Shown here piece after piece: positions 33,143 to 41,585 of a DNA stretch of 64,000 bases. Position numbers and translations under genes: made by a program. Numbering within the stretch: the first letter of the stretch is position 1; every line of letters begins with the position of its first letter. The notes under the pieces were generated by a model. That model was not told where the DNA came from, searched no databases, and was given only the letters and a program-made list of their open reading frames with translations. Source of the DNA: Primorskyibacter flagellatus (GTDB lineage Bacteria > Pseudomonadota > Alphaproteobacteria > Rhodobacterales > Rhodobacteraceae); NCBI RefSeq assembly GCF_014638275.1, contig NZ_BMFJ01000001.1, positions 1,786,338-1,850,337 on the forward strand. The letters run 5' to 3'.

Positions 33143-33255
33143 CCCCGGTCGGCACCGCCTATGCTCGCCCGCCGGCCGGGGTCGAAATACTCCCGCAACC
33201 CGTCCCGACCCTTGCGGGAGTAGAGCCGGGGCTTTGTCCCCAGATTGCCCCGGCT
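33143..33255 (+). ncRNA. Three consecutive stem-loops, candidate structured leader RNA
   Basis: In 113 bases between two early genes three inverted repeats follow one another: CCCCGG/CCGGGG (33143 and 33176), TACTCCCGCAA/TTGCGGGAGTA (33188 and 33212, 11 bp perfect, 13-base loop) and AGCCGGGG/CCCCGGCT (33224 and 33248, 8 bp perfect). No T-run follows and no gene fits. It could be a leader of the recombination genes or a small RNA. Confidence 0.5.
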
Positions 33256-33291
33256 CACCCATTCACACCTGACAGAAGATTGGAGGCCAAC

Positions 33292-33561
33292 ATGGCAAAA
33301 ACGGTTCAAGAGCACTTCGAGGAGTGCAAGCAGATCGACCAGATCGTCGATCAGGCGAATGCCCTTCTGACAAAGGTTCGCAACGAACTCGTGATCGCGC
33401 GCGCAGTTCTGGAAGCCCTGAGCGAATATCAGCACCCCAAGCTGGCAATGGCCGTGCCCTACCAGTTCCGGCAAGACCTGGGCGACAAGCACGTCACCCC
33501 TCGCACCGTCATCGACGCCGAGATCACCCGCATCAACGCGCTTCTGGGGGATCGGGCATGA
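33292..33561 (+). CDS. Early phage protein, helical, hypothetical
   Basis: This gene encodes 89 residues from ATG 33292, with TTGGAGG upstream. The first 55 residues form a probable coiled coil (FEECKQIDQIVDQANALLTK). It overlaps the next gene, also rich in coiled coil, by four bases. These genes precede exonuclease and RecT, so a link to recombination is inferred from context. Confidence 0.6.
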   Translation: MAKTVQEHFEECKQIDQIVDQANALLTKVRNELVIARAVLEALSEYQHPKLAMAVPYQFRQDLGDKHVTPRTVIDAEITRINALLGDRA

Positions 33562-34565
33562 CCACCACCGACATCATCGAGATCGACATCCCGCACAAGA
33601 CGGACGTACCCGCGCTGTTCGAAACTAAGGACGGGGTTCCCAATCTTGTCGCCAAGATCGAGAAGCAGGCGCGTTCGTTCGCCATCGACTACACGACCGA
33701 GGCGGGCCGCAAGGAAGCGAAGTCGCTGGCCGCCAAGGTTTCCCGCTCAAAGACGCTGATCGACGAGGTTGGCAAGGAACAGAACGAGGAGCGCAACCGG
33801 CTCAACAAGGAGGTCAACGCCCTCCGGAACCTCGCGACCTCGCGTCTCGATGCCCTCCGCGATGAGATCAAGGCGCCTGTCGTCGAATGGGAGAAGAAGG
33901 AGGCCGAGCGGGTCCGTCTTCACATGCTGGCCATGGATGCGTTCGATCTTGGGCGCGTGTCGTCCAACAACTCCTCGATCGACATTCAGGGGGTCATCAA
34001 TTCCATCCGCGACACCAAGATCGACGAGACGTGGGAGGAATACGAGGCCGACGCCAAAGCCGCCAAGGCCGAGGCGCTGGTCAAGTTTCAGGCCGATCTC
34101 GGGATCGCCCGCCAGCGCGAGGATCAGGAGAAGGAGCTCGAGGCCCTGCGCGCGGAGAAAGCGAAGCGCGAGGCCGAGGATGCCGAACGCGCCGAGAAGG
34201 AGGCCTCTGAGAAGGCCGAGCAGGAGCGCAAGGCCGAGGCCGAGCGCCAGTCCAAGGAAGCCGCTGCTGCTGCGGAAGCGAAGGCCAAGGCAGATGCGGA
34301 AGCCGCCGAGCGCCGCCACAAGGAGGAACTGGCAGCGGCACAGCGCCGCGCCGATGAGGCCGCAGCCGCCGAGCGCGCCCAGATCGAGGCCGAGAAGAAA
34401 GCCGAGGCCGAGGCCGAGGAGAAACGCCGGTCGGACAAGCTGCACCGGATGCAGATCACGACCGAGATCGTCGTCGCGATGAAGGCACTCAAGCCCGAGG
34501 GCTACGAGGACATCGTGGACGCCATGATCGACGGGAAAATCCCTCATGTGAAAGTGTCGCTCTGA
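33558..34565 (+). CDS. Coiled-coil protein of the recombination operon
   Basis: This gene encodes 335 residues. The first 110 residues are globular with helices (NLVAKIEKQARSFAIDYTTE). Residues about 165-290 are a long Ala/Glu/Lys coiled coil of TolA-like composition, and a small helical domain ends the protein (TTEIVVAMKALKPEGYED). Proteins of similar layout (for example DUF1351-type) precede RecT/exonuclease pairs in many phages. A role as a recombination or nuclease accessory is likely but unproven. Confidence 0.72.
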   Translation: MTTTDIIEIDIPHKTDVPALFETKDGVPNLVAKIEKQARSFAIDYTTEAGRKEAKSLAAKVSRSKTLIDEVGKEQNEERNRLNKEVNALRNLATSRLDALRDEIKAPVVEWEKKEAERVRLHMLAMDAFDLGRVSSNNSSIDIQGVINSIRDTKIDETWEEYEADAKAAKAEALVKFQADLGIARQREDQEKELEALRAEKAKREAEDAERAEKEASEKAEQERKAEAERQSKEAAAAAEAKAKADAEAAERRHKEELAAAQRRADEAAAAERAQIEAEKKAEAEAEEKRRSDKLHRMQITTEIVVAMKALKPEGYEDIVDAMIDGKIPHVKVSL

Positions 34566-34960
34566 TGAACCGTCGCTCGATCCTGCGCGGCATTCTCGCG
34601 TCCCCGATCATCGGCAAAAAGGTAGTGGAGGAAGGTGTGAAGGTGATGGCCTCGAACATGGCGTCCGGCGTATATGTCGGTTCAGAAGCTAGACCGGATG
34701 TAGATCCGGAATACCGCGATCCACTGCCGAAGTGGATGCGGTCGGCGTTGAGCGACTACGATCAGAAGCTGGACCGTCCGGGCTTCCAAGACCCACTGCC
34801 AGAAGTCCGACAGATGAAATCGTGGTCTGCGGTCTTCAAGCGCCACGTCACCTTTCAGATCATAGAGGAACGCCAAAAACTCCGTCGAGAGTTCTGGGAC
34901 TTTGACCACAGTGACCCGGTGGCGGTCCTGAAATTCCTCCGAGACAAGGGGGTGGTCTGA
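34565..34960 (+). CDS. Early phage protein, hypothetical
   Basis: This gene encodes 131 residues, overlapping its neighbours by one base at each end. The N-terminus (MNRRSILRGILASPIIGKK) resembles a twin-arginine-like or short signal sequence but may be a simple basic helix. The rest is charged, with Trp/Phe-rich helices. No family is recognised. Confidence 0.6.
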   Translation: MNRRSILRGILASPIIGKKVVEEGVKVMASNMASGVYVGSEARPDVDPEYRDPLPKWMRSALSDYDQKLDRPGFQDPLPEVRQMKSWSAVFKRHVTFQIIEERQKLRREFWDFDHSDPVAVLKFLRDKGVV

Positions 34961-35154
34961 TGATCCGCTTCGCATTCATCATCATCGTCGGATACGCCTG
35001 CGCCGCCATGGTATCGTCCCATGTGTCCATGGACCTCGCGCAGACCCACTGGTCGAGCCTCTGGACCTACTTCTGGTGGGTCATGGCTGCACCGCTGCTC
35101 TTAGGCCTATGGTTTGCGGTATCGGCAGCATTCATTGCGTGGTGGGCGCGATGA
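34960..35154 (+). CDS. Small membrane protein
   Basis: This gene encodes 64 residues with two hydrophobic segments (FAFIIIVGYACAAMV and VMAAPLLLGLWFAVSAAFIA). It overlaps the previous gene by one base and the exonuclease gene by four. A two-helix inner-membrane protein in an early operon may affect host envelope or exclusion; function unknown. Confidence 0.6.
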   Translation: MIRFAFIIIVGYACAAMVSSHVSMDLAQTHWSSLWTYFWWVMAAPLLLGLWFAVSAAFIAWWAR

Positions 35155-36119
35155 GCCACGAAATCCGCACCCTGGCTGACGACGAACAGATCACAGAGCC
35201 CGGATTTTACCGGATCAGCCTGGATCGCCACCACTCACAACCATGCGACGGCCCGAGTGTCACGTCCGGGGTTCTTCGGACCATGGAGAAAAAAGGCCCC
35301 TCCAAGGTCTGGGCCTACCACCAGTTGAACCCCAATCGGTTCGAGGAGAAGCGTTCGGATGCGCTTCGCATGGGCACCGCCATGGCCGCCTACATCGAGG
35401 GCGGATTGGCGGGGCTCGAGGCCGAATTCCAGATCCTGCCGGAGAACGCTCCGAGCAGGCCGACCGCCGCGCAGATAAACGCCTTGAAGGAGGGCCGTGA
35501 GACCGAGACTGCGCGGCGGTCCATCACCTTCTGGTCGAACGTCAGGAAGGATGGCCGCGAGATCGTCAGCCAAGGCGAATTCGACCTGCTGGCCGCAATG
35601 GGTGCCGCTCTCGCCGCCGACCCGGCCGCCGCAGCCGTTCTGGGCGGAGAGCCGGAGATCACCATGGCCGCGTTCGACGAGCGCACCGGCCTGTGGATGC
35701 TGGCCCGGCCCGATAACATGAACTTCGACGGCACCCTCAGCGACTACAAGAAGGTGAACACTCAGGGCAGGCCGTTCAATCAGACCCTGTGCAGCCACCG
35801 CACCGAAGACCACGAATACACGATGCAGATGGCTTTCGCCGCGGACGTGTTCGAGCGGTTGACCGGCATCTGGTCGGACCAGTGCGGTCTGGTGTTCCAG
35901 GAGGATGAGCCTCCGCACGATGTCATCCTTCTGCCGATCCCCGAGGAAGACCTCCGGATCGGGCAGTTTCTCAACCGTCAGGCGATGACCCGCTTCCGGG
36001 AGTGTCTGGACGCAAACCATTGGCCCGGCCCCGGCGAGGTCATCACCCCCTTTCACCGCAACCCAGAGCGCCGCGAAGCCTTGCTTGAGCGGATGCAAAC
36101 GGCAGGAGCCGCACCATGA
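35151..36119 (+). CDS. RecE/Cas4-type PD-(D/E)XK exonuclease
   Basis: This gene encodes 322 residues from ATG 35151. The central region has the pattern of DUF3799-like phage exonucleases: RSDALRMGTAMAAYIEGG, later ERTGLWMLARPDNMNFDG with a conserved-type Asp, then DYKKVNTQ providing the (D/E)xK lysine, and HEYTMQMAFAADVFE for the QxxxY-type end of the fold. It would resect double-stranded ends to give single strands for RecT, whose gene overlaps it by four bases. Confidence 0.85.
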   Translation: MSHEIRTLADDEQITEPGFYRISLDRHHSQPCDGPSVTSGVLRTMEKKGPSKVWAYHQLNPNRFEEKRSDALRMGTAMAAYIEGGLAGLEAEFQILPENAPSRPTAAQINALKEGRETETARRSITFWSNVRKDGREIVSQGEFDLLAAMGAALAADPAAAAVLGGEPEITMAAFDERTGLWMLARPDNMNFDGTLSDYKKVNTQGRPFNQTLCSHRTEDHEYTMQMAFAADVFERLTGIWSDQCGLVFQEDEPPHDVILLPIPEEDLRIGQFLNRQAMTRFRECLDANHWPGPGEVITPFHRNPERREALLERMQTAGAAP

Positions 36120-37066
36120 CAGAGCACCAAGAACGGGGCCCCGACCTGATCCTCCGCGAGAAGCGCCGGCAGGAACTTGGCGAGACCGAATTTCAATCCG
36201 GTTCGCAGGGTGGCGCCCTGATGCAGCCGCGGAACGGCCGCGAACTGATGGACATGGCCAACATGATGGCCGGATGTGGAACGATGGTCCGCGACTTCTA
36301 CCGCAACAGCCCCGGTGACTGCGCGGCGCTTATCATGATTTGCCAGCCCTACGGCTTCAACCCGTACCAGGTGAGCTGGAAGACGTACAAGGCCAGCAAG
36401 AACGCCGACGCGCCGGTGTCGTTCGAGGGACAGCTTGTCAACGCGATGGTCAACATGAGCGCGCCGGTCAAAGGCCGTCTGCGGTATCGGTTCGAGAAGG
36501 AAGGTACGCCTGATCTGACCTGCACCGTCAGCGGCATCGACCGGGAGACCGGCGAGGAGATCACCTACACGTCGCCGCCGCTCAAAGACATCCCGGTGAA
36601 GAACAGCCCGCTCTGGAAGGGCGATCCGCAGCAGCAGCTTGGCTACTACAGCGCGCGCGCATGGGCCCGCCGCCATTTCCCGGAACTCCTTCTTGGTGTC
36701 TACACCCGCGAGGAGATCGAGGAAGCCCCGATGCGGGATGTCAGCCAGAAGCCCGAGGCAACCGGCGGATGGGCGGACAAGGCCCGCGCCGCGCGAGGAC
36801 CGTCCAAGGAGCAAACCGAGGCGGACCAGATCGACGGGGTGAAGGACCGACACGCACCCGAGCCCGAGGACATCCCTGATGCGGAGGTGATCCCGGAATT
36901 CGACGAGGATGCCGTCGATCCGATGACCGACGAATACGACGAGGGGGTCACCGCCGCCAATCAGGATGCCCCGGAAACCGACTGCCCGCACGATCCCGGC
37001 ACCTTCGAGTGGAACAACTGGATCGGCGGCCACCGCTTCTGCACAGCGCAGAAGGAGGGTGAGTGA
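36116..37066 (+). CDS. recT: RecT family single-strand annealing protein
   Basis: This gene encodes 316 residues. The family core is seen in CAALIMICQPYGFNPYQV, VSFEGQLVNAMVNM and WKGDPQQQLGYYSARAWAR. The C-terminal 90 residues are acidic and probably disordered. It anneals complementary single strands made by the exonuclease encoded just upstream. Together they form a Red/RecET-type recombination pair for concatemer formation and repair. Confidence 0.93.
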   Translation: MTEHQERGPDLILREKRRQELGETEFQSGSQGGALMQPRNGRELMDMANMMAGCGTMVRDFYRNSPGDCAALIMICQPYGFNPYQVSWKTYKASKNADAPVSFEGQLVNAMVNMSAPVKGRLRYRFEKEGTPDLTCTVSGIDRETGEEITYTSPPLKDIPVKNSPLWKGDPQQQLGYYSARAWARRHFPELLLGVYTREEIEEAPMRDVSQKPEATGGWADKARAARGPSKEQTEADQIDGVKDRHAPEPEDIPDAEVIPEFDEDAVDPMTDEYDEGVTAANQDAPETDCPHDPGTFEWNNWIGGHRFCTAQKEGE

Positions 37067-37371
37067 TGGACGACGTTGAACTGGAAGATATGAAAAAGGC
37101 CTTGGATCAGGTCATCATCGACACCGTCTCAAGCATTCCCGACGAAACCGGCATACATCCGGTTTCAGTCTGGACTGCCACGATGTCGAGAGCCATGGGC
37201 GTCCTTCACAAAGTTTCCCCAGAAGGAACGATGCAAATCATCGGATGCGCTCTGGCACATATGAAGGGCGAAATCACTCTCGAAGAACTGTCCGAAAGGA
37301 ACGTGGCCGCTTTCAAGGTGGTCGCCGACGCCTGGATGGAATGGGAAACCAACGGGAGGACTATCCAATGA
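37066..37371 (+). CDS. Early phage protein, hypothetical
   Basis: This gene encodes 101 residues from ATG 37066, just after the RecT stop; a GTG three bases earlier is also possible. It is acidic and helical at the start (ELEDMKKALDQVIIDTVSSI). It overlaps the following gene by four bases. No motif recognised. Confidence 0.58.
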   Translation: MDDVELEDMKKALDQVIIDTVSSIPDETGIHPVSVWTATMSRAMGVLHKVSPEGTMQIIGCALAHMKGEITLEELSERNVAAFKVVADAWMEWETNGRTIQ

Positions 37372-37688
37372 CCGGCCCGTTCGAAGGAAAGAAGAACGTT
37401 TATCTGTGCCCTGACTGCGGCCACGGGTTCGTCACAATGGATAGCGTCGAAGGGGTGACGCCGTTCATGACGGGGTGCCTGAACTGCCAGAGCATGGCGC
37501 AGTCCCTGATGTATAAAATCCCGCAGCAGGTACTTGGAAACCCCGCTGTCTATTGGATCAGACCGCCGATGGACGAATGGGACAAGTACAGCGTCCACGT
37601 CCGGGATCACCTGTCACGCGGCGGGCTCATCAGAGATGACCATGGCGCCAAAGACATCAAGAAAAGAAAGCGGAGTGTCCGGCATTGA
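37368..37688 (+). CDS. Zinc-ribbon-like phage protein
   Basis: This gene encodes 106 residues. CPDCGHG near residues 14-20 and CLNCQ near 38-42 form a two-knuckle zinc-ribbon. The remainder includes PPMDEWDKYSVHVRDHLSRG and a Lys/Arg-rich end. The start at 37368 is fixed by a four-base overlap with the preceding stop. Nucleic-acid or protein binding is likely; target unknown. Confidence 0.65.
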   Translation: MTGPFEGKKNVYLCPDCGHGFVTMDSVEGVTPFMTGCLNCQSMAQSLMYKIPQQVLGNPAVYWIRPPMDEWDKYSVHVRDHLSRGGLIRDDHGAKDIKKRKRSVRH

Positions 37689-37981
37689 CCTTCATTACCC
37701 CAGAACTGGCGCGCACCACCTACGCCTGCCCCCTTGCCCGCGTTTTCGTGGAGAAGGTCGGCCCGAACTGTGACGCCAACCAGTGCATCATGTGGCGCTG
37801 GCAAGCCCTCAGCGCCGAAACCCTGAAACCTGCGGTCTCCGCCGAGATGAAGCGCATCGGCAAGGGTCCGGCCGGCCACAAGGAGGCCGTGGCGAACGTC
37901 ATGGCCGATCCCGAGTCTCATGGCGTCCAAATCGAGCCGACGCATGGCTACTGCGGACTGGCTGGAAAGCCGGAGGTCTGA
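37685..37981 (+). CDS. Early phage protein, hypothetical (TTG start)
   Basis: This gene encodes 98 residues. TTG 37685 overlaps the previous stop as TTGA, the only sensible start in this frame. Four Cys residues (YACPLARVF, NCDANQC) may bind metal. No family recognised. Confidence 0.55.
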   Translation: MTFITPELARTTYACPLARVFVEKVGPNCDANQCIMWRWQALSAETLKPAVSAEMKRIGKGPAGHKEAVANVMADPESHGVQIEPTHGYCGLAGKPEV

Positions 37982-37982
37982 G

Positions 37983-38369
37983 ATGGAAGCCTACCGCCCC
38001 CACATGAACGTCAAGATGAGGTCGGAGAAGGTCACCGATCACGCCAAGGGCCAGCCGTGCACCATCCGGATCGCGAGCTTCGTGCCTGGCCGGCAGTGTT
38101 CCGGGCAGGACACGACGGTCTTCACCCACTTCGGCGGACCCACGAAAGGAACCTCCACCAAGGTATCTGATTTCGATGGCGGTTTCGGGTGCGCGGTCTG
38201 CCATAGCATCATCGACGGGCCGGACAAGAAAGCCCGCGAATATCTGTTCGAGAGATACCCGGCCGCCGTGGAAAACCGGATGCGCCTCTCCGTCAGCGAG
38301 ACGCTTTCGATCCTGTTCCGCGACGGGATCATCACGGTCGACGGCGCCGAGATAGTAGGGAAACTCTGA
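37983..38369 (+). CDS. Putative HNH-like/nuclease-associated phage protein
   Basis: This gene encodes 128 residues from ATG 37983. The segment KGQPCTIRIASFVPGRQCSG, the later CAVCHSIIDGPDKK and C-terminal helices resemble NinB/DUF1364-type phage proteins, which carry paired Cys and are associated with HNH-like folds. The assignment is tentative; the position downstream of RecT fits recombination-linked genes. Confidence 0.55.
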   Translation: MEAYRPHMNVKMRSEKVTDHAKGQPCTIRIASFVPGRQCSGQDTTVFTHFGGPTKGTSTKVSDFDGGFGCAVCHSIIDGPDKKAREYLFERYPAAVENRMRLSVSETLSILFRDGIITVDGAEIVGKL

Positions 38370-38644
38370 TGGGGTCCGGCGTCTTCTACCACGAACAGGC
38401 CAGGTTCGATGGAGAGTGGATCTCCGTCAAGTGCAACGGCCGTCCGGAGACCAAGAAGATCAACGGTGTCCTGCGCCTGAAAAACTCTGACGGTCTGGGC
38501 CCCCGATTGCGTTTCGAACCGATCGAGGTCGCCCGCGGCCATGCCGACCTGTCACTGGACCAGCTCCGCCAGTGCTACTCGCCGGATGGGAAGTTTCGGG
38601 CGGCCACCCGTACACCCGAGGAGACCGACAATGACCAAGACTGA
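38369..38644 (+). CDS. Early phage protein, hypothetical
   Basis: This gene encodes 91 residues and overlaps the upstream gene by one base and the next by 14. It opens MGSGVFYHEQARFDGEWISV with beta-like alternation and ends with a polar tail. Function unknown. Confidence 0.55.
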   Translation: MGSGVFYHEQARFDGEWISVKCNGRPETKKINGVLRLKNSDGLGPRLRFEPIEVARGHADLSLDQLRQCYSPDGKFRAATRTPEETDNDQD

Positions 38645-39215
38645 CGCAGAGGCGGTGGGGTTGCTGCCGTGCCCGTTTTGCGGATCAAGTCGCGTACACG
38701 CAACCCATTCACCAACCTGCCACGCCGGGTGGGAATACTGCGTCGAATGCCTCAATTGTGGCACTGACGGTCCGTATGCCGGAAACGAATATAACGCCAT
38801 ATTCAAATGGAATGATGATCGCGCCGAACGTGACGCCCTGCAAGCCAAGCTGGATGCGCTGACGGCGGCCCTGCGGTGTGTTCGTGAGGAAATCTGCACT
38901 GGCCCTGTGGATGATGTTCTATGGCACCGTGAAATCCCGGCTGAAACCACAGTCGATTTCATATGCAACACGTTGAACGACGATTGGGACTACGACGACT
39001 GGTTGGCCAGACAGTCAACCGCCCTCACCCCCGCTCCGCAGACCTACGATGACGGGATACGGGAGGCTGTCGAGGCAGAGGAAAAGACGCTTCTACACTT
39101 CTGCAATCTGGTGAACGCAGGGGATGCCCAAGGCGGCGGCAGGGAGTTTCAACGCCAGATTGGTTTTGCGTTCGACCGTCTGAAATCCGCCCTCCTCAAG
39201 GAACCCAAGCCATGA
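38631..39215 (+). CDS. Lar-like zinc-ribbon protein
   Basis: This gene encodes 194 residues. The N-terminus LLPCPFCGSSRVHATHSPTC with a second knuckle CVECLNCGTDGPYAGN is the Lar family signature (restriction alleviation protein type), extended by a C-terminal helical part with EREALQ-like coiled region. Lar-type proteins relieve type I restriction in Rac prophage; many phage members are uncharacterised. A second protein of this type is encoded at 39743. Confidence 0.72.
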   Translation: MTKTDAEAVGLLPCPFCGSSRVHATHSPTCHAGWEYCVECLNCGTDGPYAGNEYNAIFKWNDDRAERDALQAKLDALTAALRCVREEICTGPVDDVLWHREIPAETTVDFICNTLNDDWDYDDWLARQSTALTPAPQTYDDGIREAVEAEEKTLLHFCNLVNAGDAQGGGREFQRQIGFAFDRLKSALLKEPKP

Positions 39216-39424
39216 CTAACAAACTGAAATTCATCACTGCTCACGGCGTCTGCGGACTGACCTGCGAATGGGACCCGACCTCGAATGGTTGCTCTTGGGA
39301 TGCAGAGGGCTGGCTGGACCATTTCGGGACGCGTATCGGCAGCGGAGCAGCGCCTCTACCCGATGGTTCCGGGTGGGTCGATCTGGCGCAGTTTGCCTCC
39401 GTTGTTCAGGAGTCCAAGCCATGA
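39212..39424 (+). CDS. Small phage protein, hypothetical
   Basis: This gene encodes 70 residues, overlapping both neighbours by four bases. It is Trp/Gly-rich (GLTCEWDPTSNGCSWDAEGW) with two Cys. No motif recognised. Confidence 0.52.
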   Translation: MTNKLKFITAHGVCGLTCEWDPTSNGCSWDAEGWLDHFGTRIGSGAAPLPDGSGWVDLAQFASVVQESKP

Positions 39425-39750
39425 CCCACGACCCGAAAACGCTGAGAGCGGCGGCGGAAGCTAGACCGGACGCCTATGCCGTTTATGGAGCGGATCGAAC
39501 TGACGCCTATGCGAAGGGCTATTGTGCTGGCGTAGAGGCTTATCGGAAGTCCATCCTCGCCCTTGCCGACACCCCGCCCGAGCCTGTGTCGGTGGAGGAT
39601 GCGGCGCGGGTGTTGAGATGCATCGAAGCGAACTGGCGCAAGCGTATGGGGTATCCGGACGGCTACGGTAACACGCTAAATATGAGTTCCGAATGGGCGC
39701 TAGGCGAACTTCGCGCCATCGCCGGAGACCAGGAGCCTCACCATGACTGA
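39421..39750 (+). CDS. Phage hypothetical protein
   Basis: This gene encodes 109 residues. It contains a run with DAYAKGYCAGVEAYRKSILA, a helix often seen in small phage proteins of early operons, followed by VEDAARVLRCIEANWRKR. It overlaps upstream by four and downstream by eight bases. Function unknown. Confidence 0.55.
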   Translation: MTHDPKTLRAAAEARPDAYAVYGADRTDAYAKGYCAGVEAYRKSILALADTPPEPVSVEDAARVLRCIEANWRKRMGYPDGYGNTLNMSSEWALGELRAIAGDQEPHHD

Positions 39751-40117
39751 CACCGCCGATCCGCAGCTTCTGCCTTGCCCGTTCTGTGGGGGTGAGGCGA
39801 GATACCAAGCGCAGCAGGGCGACAACACGAACCCTTATGCGTGGCACGTCATCCACCACTGCAAAACGCGCGGCTTCATCCGTATCGAGCCGATCAAATG
39901 GTACGGGAATAAGGAAGAGGTCGCTGCACTTTGGAACGCAAGGCCAGAGGTCGAGCGACTGAAAGACGGTATCACCCTGATCGAGCGAGCCTACTACATG
40001 GAGGGCAAGGGCAAAGAGACCCGCGCCTCCACCATGAACAGCATCGCCCGCGACCTTCAAGACGGCAAAGACCTTGCATGGGCGCGCCGACTGTTCCCGA
40101 GAGGAGAGGCCCTATGA
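39743..40117 (+). CDS. Lar-like zinc-ribbon protein
   Basis: This gene encodes 124 residues. LLPCPFCGGEARYQ at residues 8-21 and the following WHVIHHCKTRGFIR, then EEVAALWNARPEVERLKDG, are the hallmarks of Lar-like phage proteins (first zinc knuckle, His/Cys second knuckle, and the ALWNxR box). It may modulate restriction or other host defence; no direct evidence beyond family. Confidence 0.75.
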   Translation: MTDTADPQLLPCPFCGGEARYQAQQGDNTNPYAWHVIHHCKTRGFIRIEPIKWYGNKEEVAALWNARPEVERLKDGITLIERAYYMEGKGKETRASTMNSIARDLQDGKDLAWARRLFPRGEAL

Positions 40118-40296
40118 CTATCACGCTCTACTGGTGGATGCTTCCCTTGGCGATCACCATCATCGCCTTCATTCCAGCATCCCTTCATCAGCAACGCGGC
40201 GATTACGATTTCGGCGGGGCCATTTTGGGCTTCATCGGACTGGTCGCAACCGCTGTCGCTTGGATCGTTGCTATCATCATGAGGCTGGCTCAATGA
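40114..40296 (+). CDS. Small membrane protein
   Basis: This gene encodes 60 residues with two hydrophobic segments (WWMLPLAITIIAFIPASL and AILGFIGLVATAVAWIVAII). It overlaps both neighbours by four bases. It is the third tiny membrane protein in the early operon; function unknown. Confidence 0.58.
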   Translation: MTITLYWWMLPLAITIIAFIPASLHQQRGDYDFGGAILGFIGLVATAVAWIVAIIMRLAQ

Positions 40297-40553
40297 CTGA
40301 CACCACCGTCCGTGTCGATCCACTGCCGACCTTAGCTCGCGAATGGTCGGCGCTTGGGTTCGACAATGACCGCAAACAGCTTCGGTTCAATGAGATCGTG
40401 GAAACCGCCAAGACGTTTTACAACGACCCGGCTGAGGGCGTGAAGGAGATGATCGAGGCGTGTGACAAGAACAGCCCGCTCTACGTCAAGGGTCGCCCAA
40501 TGTGGCAGGTTCTCCGAGAGGAATATGGGTGGATGCTCGATCATGACGACTGA
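40293..40553 (+). CDS. Small phage protein, hypothetical
   Basis: This gene encodes 86 residues from ATG 40293, overlapping the previous stop. The body is helical and charged (FNEIVETAKTFYNDPAEGVK) and ends WMLDHDD. It overlaps the next gene by 11 bases. No motif recognised. Confidence 0.52.
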   Translation: MTDTTVRVDPLPTLAREWSALGFDNDRKQLRFNEIVETAKTFYNDPAEGVKEMIEACDKNSPLYVKGRPMWQVLREEYGWMLDHDD

Positions 40554-40893
40554 CACCGCCGCACTGGACGCGCTGATAGAGGCTGTGGAGGCGGGCGGTT
40601 ACGTCTCATTCGACATGACCGATCCTGTGGCCGCGAAAATGTTCAAGGGCTGTACCTTCGTAGATGCGGGCCTGCTTAACAAGGCCTGCCAAGGCGACGA
40701 CATGAACGCCGCCCTTGAGCTGTTTAAGGCGCTACTACCGAGGTGGAAATGGGTCATCGCCTCTGACGGTTCAGTCGTTTTGACGGGACCGAAGGACCAA
40801 TCCGTTATCGTGGCTAGGCGATTCAATCTACTCCCTGTCCGCGCCTTCCTTCTGGCCACCCTGCGGGCGTATCGGGCGGAGGTGGCGGGATGA
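40543..40893 (+). CDS. Phage hypothetical protein
   Basis: This gene encodes 116 residues. It starts MTTDTAALDALIEAVEAGGY, a start common among small alphaproteobacterial phage proteins of this operon type, and ends with a basic helix (RAFLLATLRAYRAEVAG). Four-base overlap with the next gene. Function unknown. Confidence 0.55.
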   Translation: MTTDTAALDALIEAVEAGGYVSFDMTDPVAAKMFKGCTFVDAGLLNKACQGDDMNAALELFKALLPRWKWVIASDGSVVLTGPKDQSVIVARRFNLLPVRAFLLATLRAYRAEVAG

Positions 40894-41153
40894 GCCGGAT
40901 GGAGAGTTTTCCGTGTGCCTGCGCCTTTGCGAAAAGCGTTAACGACCGCAGCCCATTCAATTTCCCGCGCATCGGAATGGCAGACACTGTGCTGTATCGA
41001 GGCTACTGGATCAACCGCCATACGACAACTGGCCGAACCGCCGTAATCATGCGGATCGGTGAAGGCCCTCTGCACCCAGAGGCGAGACAGTGTTGTTTCG
41101 AATGGTTTGACCAGAAAGCCCGCCCCACCAACAGCCCGGAGAGGGAGGAGTAG
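40890..41153 (+). CDS. Small phage protein, hypothetical
   Basis: This gene encodes 87 residues. The second half (TVLYRGYWINRHTTTGRTAV) is beta-patterned and the first half Cys-rich. It overlaps the preceding stop (ATGA) and ends four bases before the HAD phosphatase gene. Function unknown. Confidence 0.52.
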   Translation: MSRMESFPCACAFAKSVNDRSPFNFPRIGMADTVLYRGYWINRHTTTGRTAVIMRIGEGPLHPEARQCCFEWFDQKARPTNSPEREE

Positions 41154-41156
41154 ACC

Positions 41157-41585
41157 ATGATAGTATTCGATCTGGACGGCACACTGGCTGACCCCAAGTT
41201 CCGGGAACACTATGTTCGCAGGCCTGTGGGGCAGAAAGATTGGGACCGCTTCCACGCAGAGGCTGCAAGAGATTTGCCAAAAGCGTGGATCGTGAGGGCG
41301 TACCTTGCGTTTGAAGCCACCGGGCATGAAGTCCAAATCTGGACGGGGCGCGATGAGAAGTACCGCCAGTCAACCCTAGAGTGGTTGGCCAAGCAGGGCA
41401 TCCACTCCCCGGAACTCAAGATGCGCCAGACTGGCGACCATACACCTGACGATGAAATGAAATCGGCATGGGCGGATGAGGCGGATCGCCATGTGCAACT
41501 AGTCTTCGAGGACCGTCAGCGGGTCGTTGATATGTGGCGGTCGCGAGGCGTGACGTGCTGCCAAGTTGCCCCCGGTGATTTCTGA
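41157..41585 (+). CDS. HAD-type phosphatase, PNKP-like
   Basis: This gene encodes 142 residues. FDLDGTLAD at residues 4-12 is HAD motif I with the nucleophile Asp and acid/base Asp. IWTGRDEKY near 61-69 is motif II, and VFEDRQRVVDMWRSRG near 118-133 the motif IV region. The arrangement is like the phosphatase domain of polynucleotide kinase/phosphatase, without a kinase domain. It could remove 3'-phosphates from DNA or RNA, including cleaved tRNA, or hydrolyse nucleotides. It is encoded near the integrase end. Confidence 0.78.
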   Translation: MIVFDLDGTLADPKFREHYVRRPVGQKDWDRFHAEAARDLPKAWIVRAYLAFEATGHEVQIWTGRDEKYRQSTLEWLAKQGIHSPELKMRQTGDHTPDDEMKSAWADEADRHVQLVFEDRQRVVDMWRSRGVTCCQVAPGDF

